Part shown: piece after piece, positions 46,875-54,527 of the stretch | How the letters are laid out: each line of letters begins with the position of its first letter | How positions within the stretch are numbered: position 1 is the stretch's first letter | Source: Rubripirellula sp963700815 | GTDB lineage: Bacteria; Planctomycetota; Planctomycetia; Pirellulales; Pirellulaceae | Reading direction: 5' to 3' | DNA length: 64,000 nucleotides | NCBI GenBank assembly: GCA_963700815.1 | Contig: CAVOZM010000028.1 | Coordinates: 62,001 to 126,000, forward strand | Made by a program: the position numbers and the translations under genes | The notes under the pieces: model-generated | Told to the model about the DNA's origin: nothing | What the model saw: the letters and a program-made list of their open reading frames with translations, nothing else | Database searches by the model: none

Positions 46875-47783
46875 CTATTTTCGACTTGCCGTTCGCTCGA
46901 CACTTTCGATCAGTGTCTCGGTCAACTGAGCACGGTACTCCAGCATGCTGTTTGCCCCCTGGAATCCGACGACCGTTTCATCCCAGTCTAGCTCCTTGCT
47001 AAGCATTCGTCCGTTGTCGATGTCAAATCGAATCTCGCCATTGCTAAGCTGCTGAACAACCTGCGCTCGGACGGATTCTTCGTTGATCGGAGTGATCGGT
47101 TCGCTCTTGACCGATATCGTAGCGACACCCGTTTTTACTTTTTCTAACGTGTAACGTTCATTGATCTTGATCGTTTTCACTTCGTCGTCGTCCGTCCGGG
47201 TTTGCACCTCGCGGGGCACCGTCCACGAATGACCGACCACGATCGGTTCTTCGGGGAGTGCCAGTGTCATGGAACCCATGCCAAGCGACGCTTTGCTACC
47301 GGCGTGATCCTCGCGATTGGTTTCCTGGCCACGGGAATTCACGGTCACAGTCGCCAGCTTTTGCCCAATCTGTTGGGCGACAACCGCAAAGGCGGAAGGA
47401 GGTTCTTCGTTGCTGCTGCTGTCCCAGCGAATCTCGTCCCCTTCGTTTTGTTGTTGAGTCATCACAACCGTGTCGATCACATGTTCGAATGTCATCCCAG
47501 AGTCTTTGGCCTCGATCACATCCCAGCGGCGTTTGCTGATCGTATGGACTTGAGTGACGTCTTCGGATCCTTGCACCCGAGTCTTTGTCTTGGCCACATG
47601 TGTCACTTCAAATCGAAGCTGTTCACCTGAGCCCATGGAATAGCGGAGCAGGTACTTTTCGCCTTCGCTCGGTTCGGCTCCATGGACAGGTTGTACGCTG
47701 ACCGATGAAACCAGAAGCAGGAATGTCAATACAGGGGCCAATTGGAATCGATGCACTTTTGCGGTCTCCATACGCGCCGACAA
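46875..47783 (-). CDS. Secreted conserved hypothetical protein (DUF6263-like)
   Basis: A 302-residue exported protein: signal peptide (LAPVLTFLLLVSSVSVQPVH) and a beta-rich mature part (YLLRYSMGSGEQLRFEVTHV; KTKTRVQGSEDVTQVHTISK; GHSWTVPREVQTRTDDDEVK; KINERYTLEKVKTGVATISV). The alternation of amphipathic strands and the VGHSW motif resemble DUF6263-type planctomycete proteins, a family without known function. A Met at 47771 is an alternative start. It converges with the second metallophosphoesterase, with only 5 bases between the stops. Confidence 0.65.
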   Translation of the reverse strand: MSARMETAKVHRFQLAPVLTFLLLVSSVSVQPVHGAEPSEGEKYLLRYSMGSGEQLRFEVTHVAKTKTRVQGSEDVTQVHTISKRRWDVIEAKDSGMTFEHVIDTVVMTQQQNEGDEIRWDSSSNEEPPSAFAVVAQQIGQKLATVTVNSRGQETNREDHAGSKASLGMGSMTLALPEEPIVVGHSWTVPREVQTRTDDDEVKTIKINERYTLEKVKTGVATISVKSEPITPINEESVRAQVVQQLSNGEIRFDIDNGRMLSKELDWDETVVGFQGANSMLEYRAQLTETLIESVERTASRK

Positions 47784-47984
47784 TTTTGAGTTTCACGAAA
47801 GCAAAGACTCGCAGATCAAACCAAGAGCGGCAAGAGAGATTCGAATCCTGATCGCGTCGTTGCGAGGAAAGGTTTTGGAGAATTCGAGTGTCATCCAATT
47901 CGCCGTCGAAGCCGCCCCGGTCCCAAATCAGCACCGAAAATGCTAGCTTTCTAGGAGCGGCCATCCACGAATTCATCGAAAGCC

Positions 47985-48884
47985 ATGCATCAAAGCAAAT
48001 CACCACCCATCATTCGGCTTGCCGTTGTCGCGGGCGGCGATTCGGTTGCCGATTACAAAGCAACGATCGACCGAGTACCGAACGCAGAGCTTGCAGTTTG
48101 CTCCGACACGGTGACTGGATTGTTGACCCAGTCAGGTCACTCTTTCGACGCGGCAGTCGTCTGTACCGATACGGAGAATGCTGGTCGCCTCGCCGAACTG
48201 GGCAAACATTTGCTGCTTACCGACACGTCTGGCGATTTCGTTCAGCCAGCAATTGCTGCTTATAAAAACGTTGACGCAAGGTTGATGATCGAAGCTCCGC
48301 TTCGTTTCCGAAGCGACGTAGCTGAGGTCAAGCAGACACTCGACGCCGGTCGGTTAGGCGAACCCGGACTGCTTCGTATTCATTGCTGGGAAACAATCGA
48401 TGTAGACGCCGAAAGTCGAATGTTTGGCGATATCGACCTGGCGGTTTGGTTTTTTGGCAGCCTGCCAAATTCGATCTACGCGATTGCAAGGAATCTTGCT
48501 GGCAACCCGGATTATTTGCAGGCTCATCTCGGTTTTTGCAGAGGCGGAATGGCGCTGATTGACAGGCATACGTCGATGCCAACGGGTGATGATTATCGAT
48601 CGCTTTCATTGATCGGTTCGACCGGAGCTGCTTACGCCGATGACCACCACAACATGCAGCTTGTCTATCGTGGCGATCATCCAGCAGCTATTAAAACAAG
48701 AATGGACCCTACGGTTGCACTTGAACAGATTCGAGAATTTGTGAACTCGATTCGCGAAAGTCGCGAACCAATCAGTAATGCCGAATCGTGGCTCGCGACC
48801 AAGACCGTCGCAGACGCTGTCATGCGTTCAGCTGAATTGGGACAGGCCGCACATTGGAATGGAGACCAATATGAGTTCGTCTGA
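47985..48884 (+). CDS. Gfo/Idh/MocA-like oxidoreductase, degenerate member
   Basis: A 299-residue Rossmann-fold protein distantly related to the Gfo/Idh/MocA dehydrogenases. The N-terminal IRLAVVAGGDSVADY replaces the normal glycine-rich G-x-G-x-x-G, and the usual E-K-P motif is IEAPLRF, so cofactor use is doubtful. The C-terminal part (YRSLSLIGSTGAAYADDHHN; LATKTVADAVMRSAELGQ) keeps the family fold. It overlaps the next oxidoreductase gene by 14 bases and may form a complex with it, a non-catalytic partner being one possibility. Confidence 0.75.
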   Translation: MHQSKSPPIIRLAVVAGGDSVADYKATIDRVPNAELAVCSDTVTGLLTQSGHSFDAAVVCTDTENAGRLAELGKHLLLTDTSGDFVQPAIAAYKNVDARLMIEAPLRFRSDVAEVKQTLDAGRLGEPGLLRIHCWETIDVDAESRMFGDIDLAVWFFGSLPNSIYAIARNLAGNPDYLQAHLGFCRGGMALIDRHTSMPTGDDYRSLSLIGSTGAAYADDHHNMQLVYRGDHPAAIKTRMDPTVALEQIREFVNSIRESREPISNAESWLATKTVADAVMRSAELGQAAHWNGDQYEFV

Positions 48885-49992
48885 TCGGAGTTCAAAATTT
48901 CGCTGCATGGTCTTAAGCGTTGTCAAACATGACTACGTTCCACGCGGGGTTGGCATGCATCCGCGGTTTGACTTGACGGTTGTCGCGGATGACCCCGATT
49001 GTCCCGAGTGGGTTCATCAGCGGAACCAGCAGTTTGCCGACGAATTCAAGATTCCTTACGTCCGCGATATCGAAAAAGCGATACACGACCACAAAATCGA
49101 CGTCGCGATCGTTAGCTCGGAGGCGGAACGACATTGTGATTTGGCCGTTCGTGCCGCCCAGGCTGGAGTCCACATCGTGATCGATAAACCGATGTCGAAC
49201 AGACTCTCTGAGTGTGATCGCCTGGTTGATGCCGTCGCCCAGAACAACGTCAAACTGTTGATGTGGAATCGCAATTTTCTGCCCGCTCTTATGCACGCTC
49301 GACAGATCATCGAAGCTGGTCAGATCGGCCGAGTTCAAGCGATCCATGCCGACTTTTATTTCTCAAAAGATGCTGGGCCGCACAAAGACTCACGAAGACC
49401 GGGAGATCCAGCAATCAATTGGTTACAACGCCAAATCGAAGCCCACGTCGATGGATCCGATGGAGGTGTCGGCCGTCAGCCGATGGGCGAGTTAAGTATC
49501 GAAGGGATCTATCCGCTGGCCTACATTCGAATGTTGACGGGAGCGGAAGTGCAAAAAGTCTTTGCCCGTACGTCGGCATTCTTTCATCAAGCGAATGTCG
49601 ACAACGATGTCGAAGACTTGGCAACGGTGACGCTGGAGATGGAAGCTGGATTGGTAGGGACCTTATGCATTGGCCGAATCGGCGCGGCCAGTCATCCGGA
49701 TATCGGCGAGATCAAGTTGCATGTTATCGGTAGCGACGGCGGCTTGGTAATCAGCGAAGCACGTCCCGAAGTCGGCGTCTATTATCGAGGTCAGAGCGAA
49801 CGAGAATTTCGTAATCGTCGCCTGGCGATCGACGATGCGTTTCACTTGATGCAAAATTTTGCGGATGCGATCGATAACAACGGCCAGACAATCCTAGACG
49901 CCAAGGCGGGCCGATCGATCTGTGCTACAGTCGAAGCAGCAATCAGGTCAGGAAAATCCGGCAAACCAGAGAATGTCAACGAACGTCACTGA
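48871..49992 (+). CDS. Gfo/Idh/MocA family oxidoreductase
   Basis: A 373-residue NAD(P)-dependent sugar or inositol dehydrogenase-like protein. The E-K-P signature is D-K-P (HIVIDKPMSNRLSECDRLVD), followed by LLMWNRNFLPALMHARQIIE, IGRVQAIHADFYFSKDAGPH and GELSIEGIYPLAYIRMLTGA. The N-terminal region (VLSVVKHDYVPRGVGMHPRF) departs from the classic G-x-G-x-x-G, like the preceding gene. The ATG at 48871 with a GGAG site a few bases upstream is preferred. It is followed by an HpcH/HpaI aldolase gene; dehydrogenase plus aldolase suggests breakdown of a sugar acid. Confidence 0.85.
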   Translation: MSSSDRSSKFRCMVLSVVKHDYVPRGVGMHPRFDLTVVADDPDCPEWVHQRNQQFADEFKIPYVRDIEKAIHDHKIDVAIVSSEAERHCDLAVRAAQAGVHIVIDKPMSNRLSECDRLVDAVAQNNVKLLMWNRNFLPALMHARQIIEAGQIGRVQAIHADFYFSKDAGPHKDSRRPGDPAINWLQRQIEAHVDGSDGGVGRQPMGELSIEGIYPLAYIRMLTGAEVQKVFARTSAFFHQANVDNDVEDLATVTLEMEAGLVGTLCIGRIGAASHPDIGEIKLHVIGSDGGLVISEARPEVGVYYRGQSEREFRNRRLAIDDAFHLMQNFADAIDNNGQTILDAKAGRSICATVEAAIRSGKSGKPENVNERH

Positions 49993-50060
49993 ATCCTACG
50001 AATCGTCAATCACACGAATCGCAGGGTCATGCCCCACTCCCTTACGAGCAATCAGTAGTC

Positions 50061-50876
50061 ATGAACGGCAAACAAATTCGAGCTGCGCTTCACTCAGGAC
50101 GCTTTGTTTACTCCACACTGGTCGTTTCCCCATCGCCTCATTGGACAACGATGCTCAACCGCGTGGGCATCGATTTCGTCTTCATTGACACCGAACATAT
50201 TCCGATCGGACGCGAAACGCTGTCGTGGATGTGCCGCGCCTACGCTGGATCCGGATTGCCGCCGGTTGTTAGGATTCCCAGTCCCGATCCGTTCGAAGCG
50301 ACCAAGGTCCTCGATGGCGGCGCCGCTGGTGTGATTGCGCCGTACGTTGAATCGCCTGAACAGGTACGCGATCTGGTCGGCGCAACGCGTCTAAGGCCGT
50401 TGAAAGGACAACGTCTACAAACAGCCTTGGACAATCCCCGGAGCATGGAACCGGAACTCAGCACCTATTTGGAACAGCGAAATTCCAACACCCTATTGAT
50501 CATCAACATCGAAAGCGTTCCAGCGGTCGAGAACTTGGATAGTATTTTGTCGGTCAAAGGAGTCGACAGTGTTCTGATCGGGCCGCACGACCTGTCATGT
50601 TCGCTGGGCATCCCGGAGCAATATGATCACCCACGATTCGACGAAGCGGTCAGAAAGATCTTTCAAACTGCCCGCCGTCACAACGTCGGTGCCGGAATCC
50701 ACTATTGGGAGGGAATCGACAAAGAAGTCGAGTGGTCCGCGGCCGGAGGCAACCTGATCATGCACAGCAGCGACATCACGCTGTTTCAAAAACAGCTGAC
50801 CAAAGACATGCAAGAACTGCGAACCCGACTCGGTGATGATCGAAACGCCAATCGTGGCGAATCGGTGATTGTGTAG
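50061..50876 (+). CDS. HpcH/HpaI-family aldolase
   Basis: A 271-residue class II aldolase that cleaves 2-keto-3-deoxy acids or 4-hydroxy-2-oxo acids to pyruvate and an aldehyde. Landmarks: GIDFVFIDTEHIPIGRETLS (catalytic region with DTEH), VVRIPSPDPFEATKVLDGGA, GVIAPYVESPEQVRDLV, IINIESVPAVENLDSIL with the metal-binding Glu and GPHDLSCSLGIP with the metal-binding Asp. Third gene of a rightward group with two Gfo/Idh/MocA genes, so it probably acts downstream of them in sugar-acid catabolism. ATG at 50061 is well placed. The exact substrate is unknown. Confidence 0.9.
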   Translation: MNGKQIRAALHSGRFVYSTLVVSPSPHWTTMLNRVGIDFVFIDTEHIPIGRETLSWMCRAYAGSGLPPVVRIPSPDPFEATKVLDGGAAGVIAPYVESPEQVRDLVGATRLRPLKGQRLQTALDNPRSMEPELSTYLEQRNSNTLLIINIESVPAVENLDSILSVKGVDSVLIGPHDLSCSLGIPEQYDHPRFDEAVRKIFQTARRHNVGAGIHYWEGIDKEVEWSAAGGNLIMHSSDITLFQKQLTKDMQELRTRLGDDRNANRGESVIV

Positions 50877-50886
50877 GCGAACCGTA

Positions 50887-51789
50887 TCAGTGAGTCATCG
50901 CGTAGGTCACGATATTGATGCCCATGGGATAGCTGTACTTGACGGAAAATTTCTCAAAGTACTCAGGGTTCTCGCCTTCTCGTTCCCAGCCGTCGCCAAT
51001 GTCGTTGTTATGACACAGGATCGCAACCATTCGTCCGTCGGGGTCGTGATAGGCAAAGAAGTGCGGGTTCTGGTCACCACCAAATCCTGAGTGCATGTGC
51101 TCGAAATCGTATCCGCTGCTCCAGGTCTTGTAGTCAACCACCTGGGGTAGTTCTTTCAAATCGTAGACGTTGTGGAAAATTTCGTGGTCCAGCGTCAATT
51201 CGATTGGTTCAACATCAGGCAAAACTTCTTTCATCGCTTGCAAGACGTTTCTGCGACCGTCGGGCGACCAAAAATCATCCATCATCAAAAAGCCACCATT
51301 TAGCAAGTACCGGCGCAACGCTTTCTGCTCTGCGGTGCTGAACGCAATGTATTGCACTCCCGCGAAATAGACGAACGGATAGTCCATTAGTTCTGGATCA
51401 GTGATTCGGACAACCTGACTGTCTGGTGCAACCTTTAGCGAAGTCAACTGTTGCAAACGAAGCGAAAAATTCCAGTCGCTGTCGGGGAAGTCGTTGTCCC
51501 AGCGGTCCCACCATCCGAAAGGGCCGTACGAATCGTACTGCACACGCACAAACGTAAAGACATCATCCTTGAACTCTTGATCGACTTCCCAGGTGGGAAA
51601 TTCACTTCGTGACGGGGTTGGTCCGTTGCGTCCACCAAACTGGTCTCGACCTCCTTGCCAGCGACGAAAGTCCGAAGGATCAAATTGCCGGCCCGGTAAC
51701 TGGGCCAGTGCAATGGCCGACGCACCTAACAGTCCCGCGACGATCACAAATCGACTGGCAGAAAAACGCACATTGGACCGGCCGATCAT
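50887..51789 (-). CDS. Exported DUF4159 protein
   Basis: A 300-residue DUF4159-type protein with a signal peptide (RFVIVAGLLGASAIALAQ). The domain shows FTFVRVQYDSYGPFGWWDRW, NFSLRLQQLTSLKV, YPFVYFAGVQYIAFSTAEQK, LNGGFLMMDDFWSPDGRRNV and DPDGRMVAILCHNNDIGDGW. This arrangement resembles a class I glutamine-amidotransferase-like fold; function unproven. The start could be GTG 51792, sharing a base with the acyl-CoA dehydrogenase stop, or ATG 51789; either way the two genes abut. Confidence 0.83.
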   Translation of the reverse strand: MIGRSNVRFSASRFVIVAGLLGASAIALAQLPGRQFDPSDFRRWQGGRDQFGGRNGPTPSRSEFPTWEVDQEFKDDVFTFVRVQYDSYGPFGWWDRWDNDFPDSDWNFSLRLQQLTSLKVAPDSQVVRITDPELMDYPFVYFAGVQYIAFSTAEQKALRRYLLNGGFLMMDDFWSPDGRRNVLQAMKEVLPDVEPIELTLDHEIFHNVYDLKELPQVVDYKTWSSGYDFEHMHSGFGGDQNPHFFAYHDPDGRMVAILCHNNDIGDGWEREGENPEYFEKFSVKYSYPMGINIVTYAMTH

Positions 51790-51791
51790 CA

Positions 51792-53033
51792 CTATCGATC
51801 CTCGTACTTTTGTAGCTCGGCCCTACCGACGACCATGTGATGGACTTCGTCCGGTCCATCGGCGAACCGAAGCGTTCGTTGATTGCAGTACATCTGAGCC
51901 AGCGGTGTCCATTGTGAAATGCCGGCAGCACCATGAATTTGAATTGCCTGGTCAATGATTTGGCAGACTCGCTCGGGCACCATGGCTTTGACGGCACTCA
52001 CATAAACTCGCGCCTCTTTGTTGCCCAGCACATCCATCGCCTTGGCTGCTCGCAGGACCATCAATCGCATCGCGTCGATGTCGATCCTGGCTCGCGAAAC
52101 GAGTTCGATGTTTTTGCCGAGTTTGATAATTGGCTTGCCGAATGCCTCGCGCGAAGCACCCCGGCGGACCATCAATTCAAGGGCAATTTCCGCTTGGCCA
52201 ATCGATCGCATGCAATGATGAATTCGGCCTGGACCGAGACGTAATTGCGATATCTCGAAACCGCGACCTTCGCCAAGCAAGATGTTCTCTTTGGGAACTC
52301 GTACATTTTCAAAGAGAATGTGCATGTGCCCGTGCGGCGCATCGTCATCCCCAAAGACTTGCATGCCTTCCAGAATTTTGACCCCCGCTGTGTCGATCGG
52401 AACCAAGATTTGTGATTGTTGTTGATGGGGCGCCGCGTGGGGAGACGTCTTGACCATGCAGATCATGATTTTACAACGCGGATCACCGGCACCCGAGATA
52501 TAGAACTTCTCGCCGTTGATAACCCATTCGTCGCCATCAAGGACGGCTGAGGTGCTGATATTTTTTGCGTCGGATGATGGCAGGTTGGGTTCGGTCATCG
52601 CGTAGGCAGAGCGAATTTCGCCTGAAAGCAACGGATTCAACCAGCGCTCTTTTTGTTCCGGTGTGCCGACTCGCTCGAGCACTTCCATATTGCCGGTGTC
52701 CGGCGCGCTACAATTCAGCGTTTCCGGGGCGAGTGGATTCTTGCCCAGTTCGGCTGCGATGTAGGCGTAGTCGAGATTCGATAAACCTTCACCGGTTTCC
52801 GCGTTGGGCAAAAAGAAATTCCAGAGACCCGATTCCTTGGCCTTTAGCTTTGCCCCATCAAGCAGTTCCAGTTGACCAGGAGCCCAACTCCATCGATTGG
52901 CGCGGCCTTCGCCGAGTCGATAAAACTCGGCAGTGATTGGCTCGACGTTTTCACGAATGTGTTTTTTGACGGCGTCCAGTAACGGCAGCGCCGCTTCGGA
53001 CATCGATAGATCGTAGAGTGCGGGATTGACCAT
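51792..53033 (-). CDS. Acyl-CoA dehydrogenase (ACAD10/ACAD11-like)
   Basis: An FAD flavoprotein of 413 residues oxidising acyl-CoA. The ATG at 53033 (MVNPALYDLSMSEAALPL) is preferred over 53120. Landmarks: YAMTEPNLPSSDAKNISTSA (FAD/substrate loop), GEKFYISGAGDPRCKIMIC, FENVRVPKENILLGEGRGFE, GPGRIHHCMRSIGQAEIALE, SREAFGKPIIKLGKN and RFADGPDEVHHMVVG. The GPGRIHHCMR and RFADGPDEVH segments are typical of the ACAD10/11 branch rather than short- or medium-chain enzymes. Human ACAD11 is fused to an APH-type kinase; here such a kinase is encoded separately at 58398. The gene abuts the DUF4159 gene. Confidence 0.9.
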   Translation of the reverse strand: MVNPALYDLSMSEAALPLLDAVKKHIRENVEPITAEFYRLGEGRANRWSWAPGQLELLDGAKLKAKESGLWNFFLPNAETGEGLSNLDYAYIAAELGKNPLAPETLNCSAPDTGNMEVLERVGTPEQKERWLNPLLSGEIRSAYAMTEPNLPSSDAKNISTSAVLDGDEWVINGEKFYISGAGDPRCKIMICMVKTSPHAAPHQQQSQILVPIDTAGVKILEGMQVFGDDDAPHGHMHILFENVRVPKENILLGEGRGFEISQLRLGPGRIHHCMRSIGQAEIALELMVRRGASREAFGKPIIKLGKNIELVSRARIDIDAMRLMVLRAAKAMDVLGNKEARVYVSAVKAMVPERVCQIIDQAIQIHGAAGISQWTPLAQMYCNQRTLRFADGPDEVHHMVVGRAELQKYEDR

Positions 53034-53134
53034 GATTCTCGGCTGCTGAGGCTGACTCCGGCTGATTGGCTTGGACTCGAGTATCGATTGTACACGAATC
53101 TCTCGATCCCTAACGGCCAACTCTCACTCTCGGA

Positions 53135-54373
53135 CTAGAAGCCGACCGGTAAAGCGTATTCGATGTACCCGATGTGCATCTCGTCGTGGGTTTGAGGGCC
53201 CCAGCGAACCGTAACATTGGGATTCGGGTTGGCCGGATTGTCTTCGCTATTGTCATACCAAGCCGTGTACCGAATCGTTGAACCCTTGGCGAAGACTGGA
53301 GGGTCGGCATAGCGGTAAAAGAGTTGCCAATTGAAGTCGTAGTCCGGAATGTCCAACAGTGTTTCCCGCTGGCCGTTACGGCCGACCGTTTCGTAACGAG
53401 CCGCGGCACCACGCAGGTGATGATGTGCGAGGTAGCCTAGCACACGAATGTCCCTCGGGATCCGCAGACTGGATTCGACCTTGTGATTTTTTGTTCGAGG
53501 CGGAATCGCAAACTGGGTGTTAATCACGCTCGCGGTTTTGACTTCGAATTCAGGTTTGGAATCTGAAAAGCGGAATCCGATTCGTGTCTTGTCGTGTGTT
53601 GCCTTTCCATTGGGTGTGTAGTGCATCTGGAAAACTAGACTTGCCCCTTTTGGTAGCCTTCTCGCATAGGCATTCGGATAGGTCCGCGCTCCATTACCAG
53701 GTGCGTAGCCGGCCCAATAGTTGACCGAATCTTCAGGCTGCTTACCGGATTCCCCAAGGAGTACCAACGCGTGGTGCACCACCGACGAATCGCCAGGCAT
53801 GACTTCGACGGCTTGAATCCACCTATCTTGCGGAAATTGGGTTTTGACAACGACGTGCTTGTAAGGCATTACACCGGTCGCTTGGACGGGAACCGCTTTT
53901 GCGAATTCAAAAATGACGTCCGGTTCACCTATCTGCCAGACGCCGTCAATCGCACGAGGTTCAGGTGCGTCGGCAAAGTCTCCCTTGTGTTGCCCACCTT
54001 CGATCCAGTCAACCAACTCTTTTCGCTCGTCGTTCGTCAGCGAAGCATCGTTTGCCCATGGACTGGCTTTGGATTGATCGCTCTTTGCCGCGAACCAGGG
54101 TGGCATCGTTCCGCGCTGCACGACTTCGCGGACCATCGCCGAATGTGCCCTCAGGTCATCGTAGGTGTCTAGCGGAAAAGGGCCGACGCCTCCCTCGCGG
54201 TGGCAGGTGACACAGTGCCGATTGATCAACCGTGAAATCTGGTTGTGATAGGTTAGGTTCGATTTGGAAGCGACGACACCGCGCGACCGCTGTGGGGTTT
54301 GCGCCATCGAATTCGTGCTACTTAAGGTACACACGATCAATGCAAGAAAAAGTTTTCGATGTACAAACATCAA
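53135..54373 (-). CDS. Secreted cytochrome c / PHM-like copper monooxygenase
   Basis: A 412-residue exported protein (signal peptide LFLALIVCTLSSTNSMAQ). A cytochrome c-like domain has C54-V-T-C-H58 (LINRHCVTCHREGGVGPFPL) with a likely Met ligand in GTMPPWF. It is followed by two beta domains with the copper-ligand pattern of peptidylglycine/dopamine monooxygenases: VVHHALVLL and FQMHYTPNG for the first copper, AHHHLRGAAARYE and DEMHIGYIEY for the second. That family hydroxylates C-H bonds with O2 and ascorbate; the fused haem could supply electrons. Substrate unknown. A longer paralogue lies 154 bases upstream, with the same core. Confidence 0.82.
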   Translation of the reverse strand: MMFVHRKLFLALIVCTLSSTNSMAQTPQRSRGVVASKSNLTYHNQISRLINRHCVTCHREGGVGPFPLDTYDDLRAHSAMVREVVQRGTMPPWFAAKSDQSKASPWANDASLTNDERKELVDWIEGGQHKGDFADAPEPRAIDGVWQIGEPDVIFEFAKAVPVQATGVMPYKHVVVKTQFPQDRWIQAVEVMPGDSSVVHHALVLLGESGKQPEDSVNYWAGYAPGNGARTYPNAYARRLPKGASLVFQMHYTPNGKATHDKTRIGFRFSDSKPEFEVKTASVINTQFAIPPRTKNHKVESSLRIPRDIRVLGYLAHHHLRGAAARYETVGRNGQRETLLDIPDYDFNWQLFYRYADPPVFAKGSTIRYTAWYDNSEDNPANPNPNVTVRWGPQTHDEMHIGYIEYALPVGF

Positions 54374-54527
54374 ACGGGGCTCCGAGTTTAGAAACTGGAT
54401 AGAAAAGCGACACCACCGAGGGACAGATCATAGAGCACTTCGATCGGTCAAGTCAAACATGTCGCCGCAGTACCCTCTTTCAGCGATCGCAGTCCGGAGA
54501 ATTTGAAAGGCGATCGCGGATCGCCGC

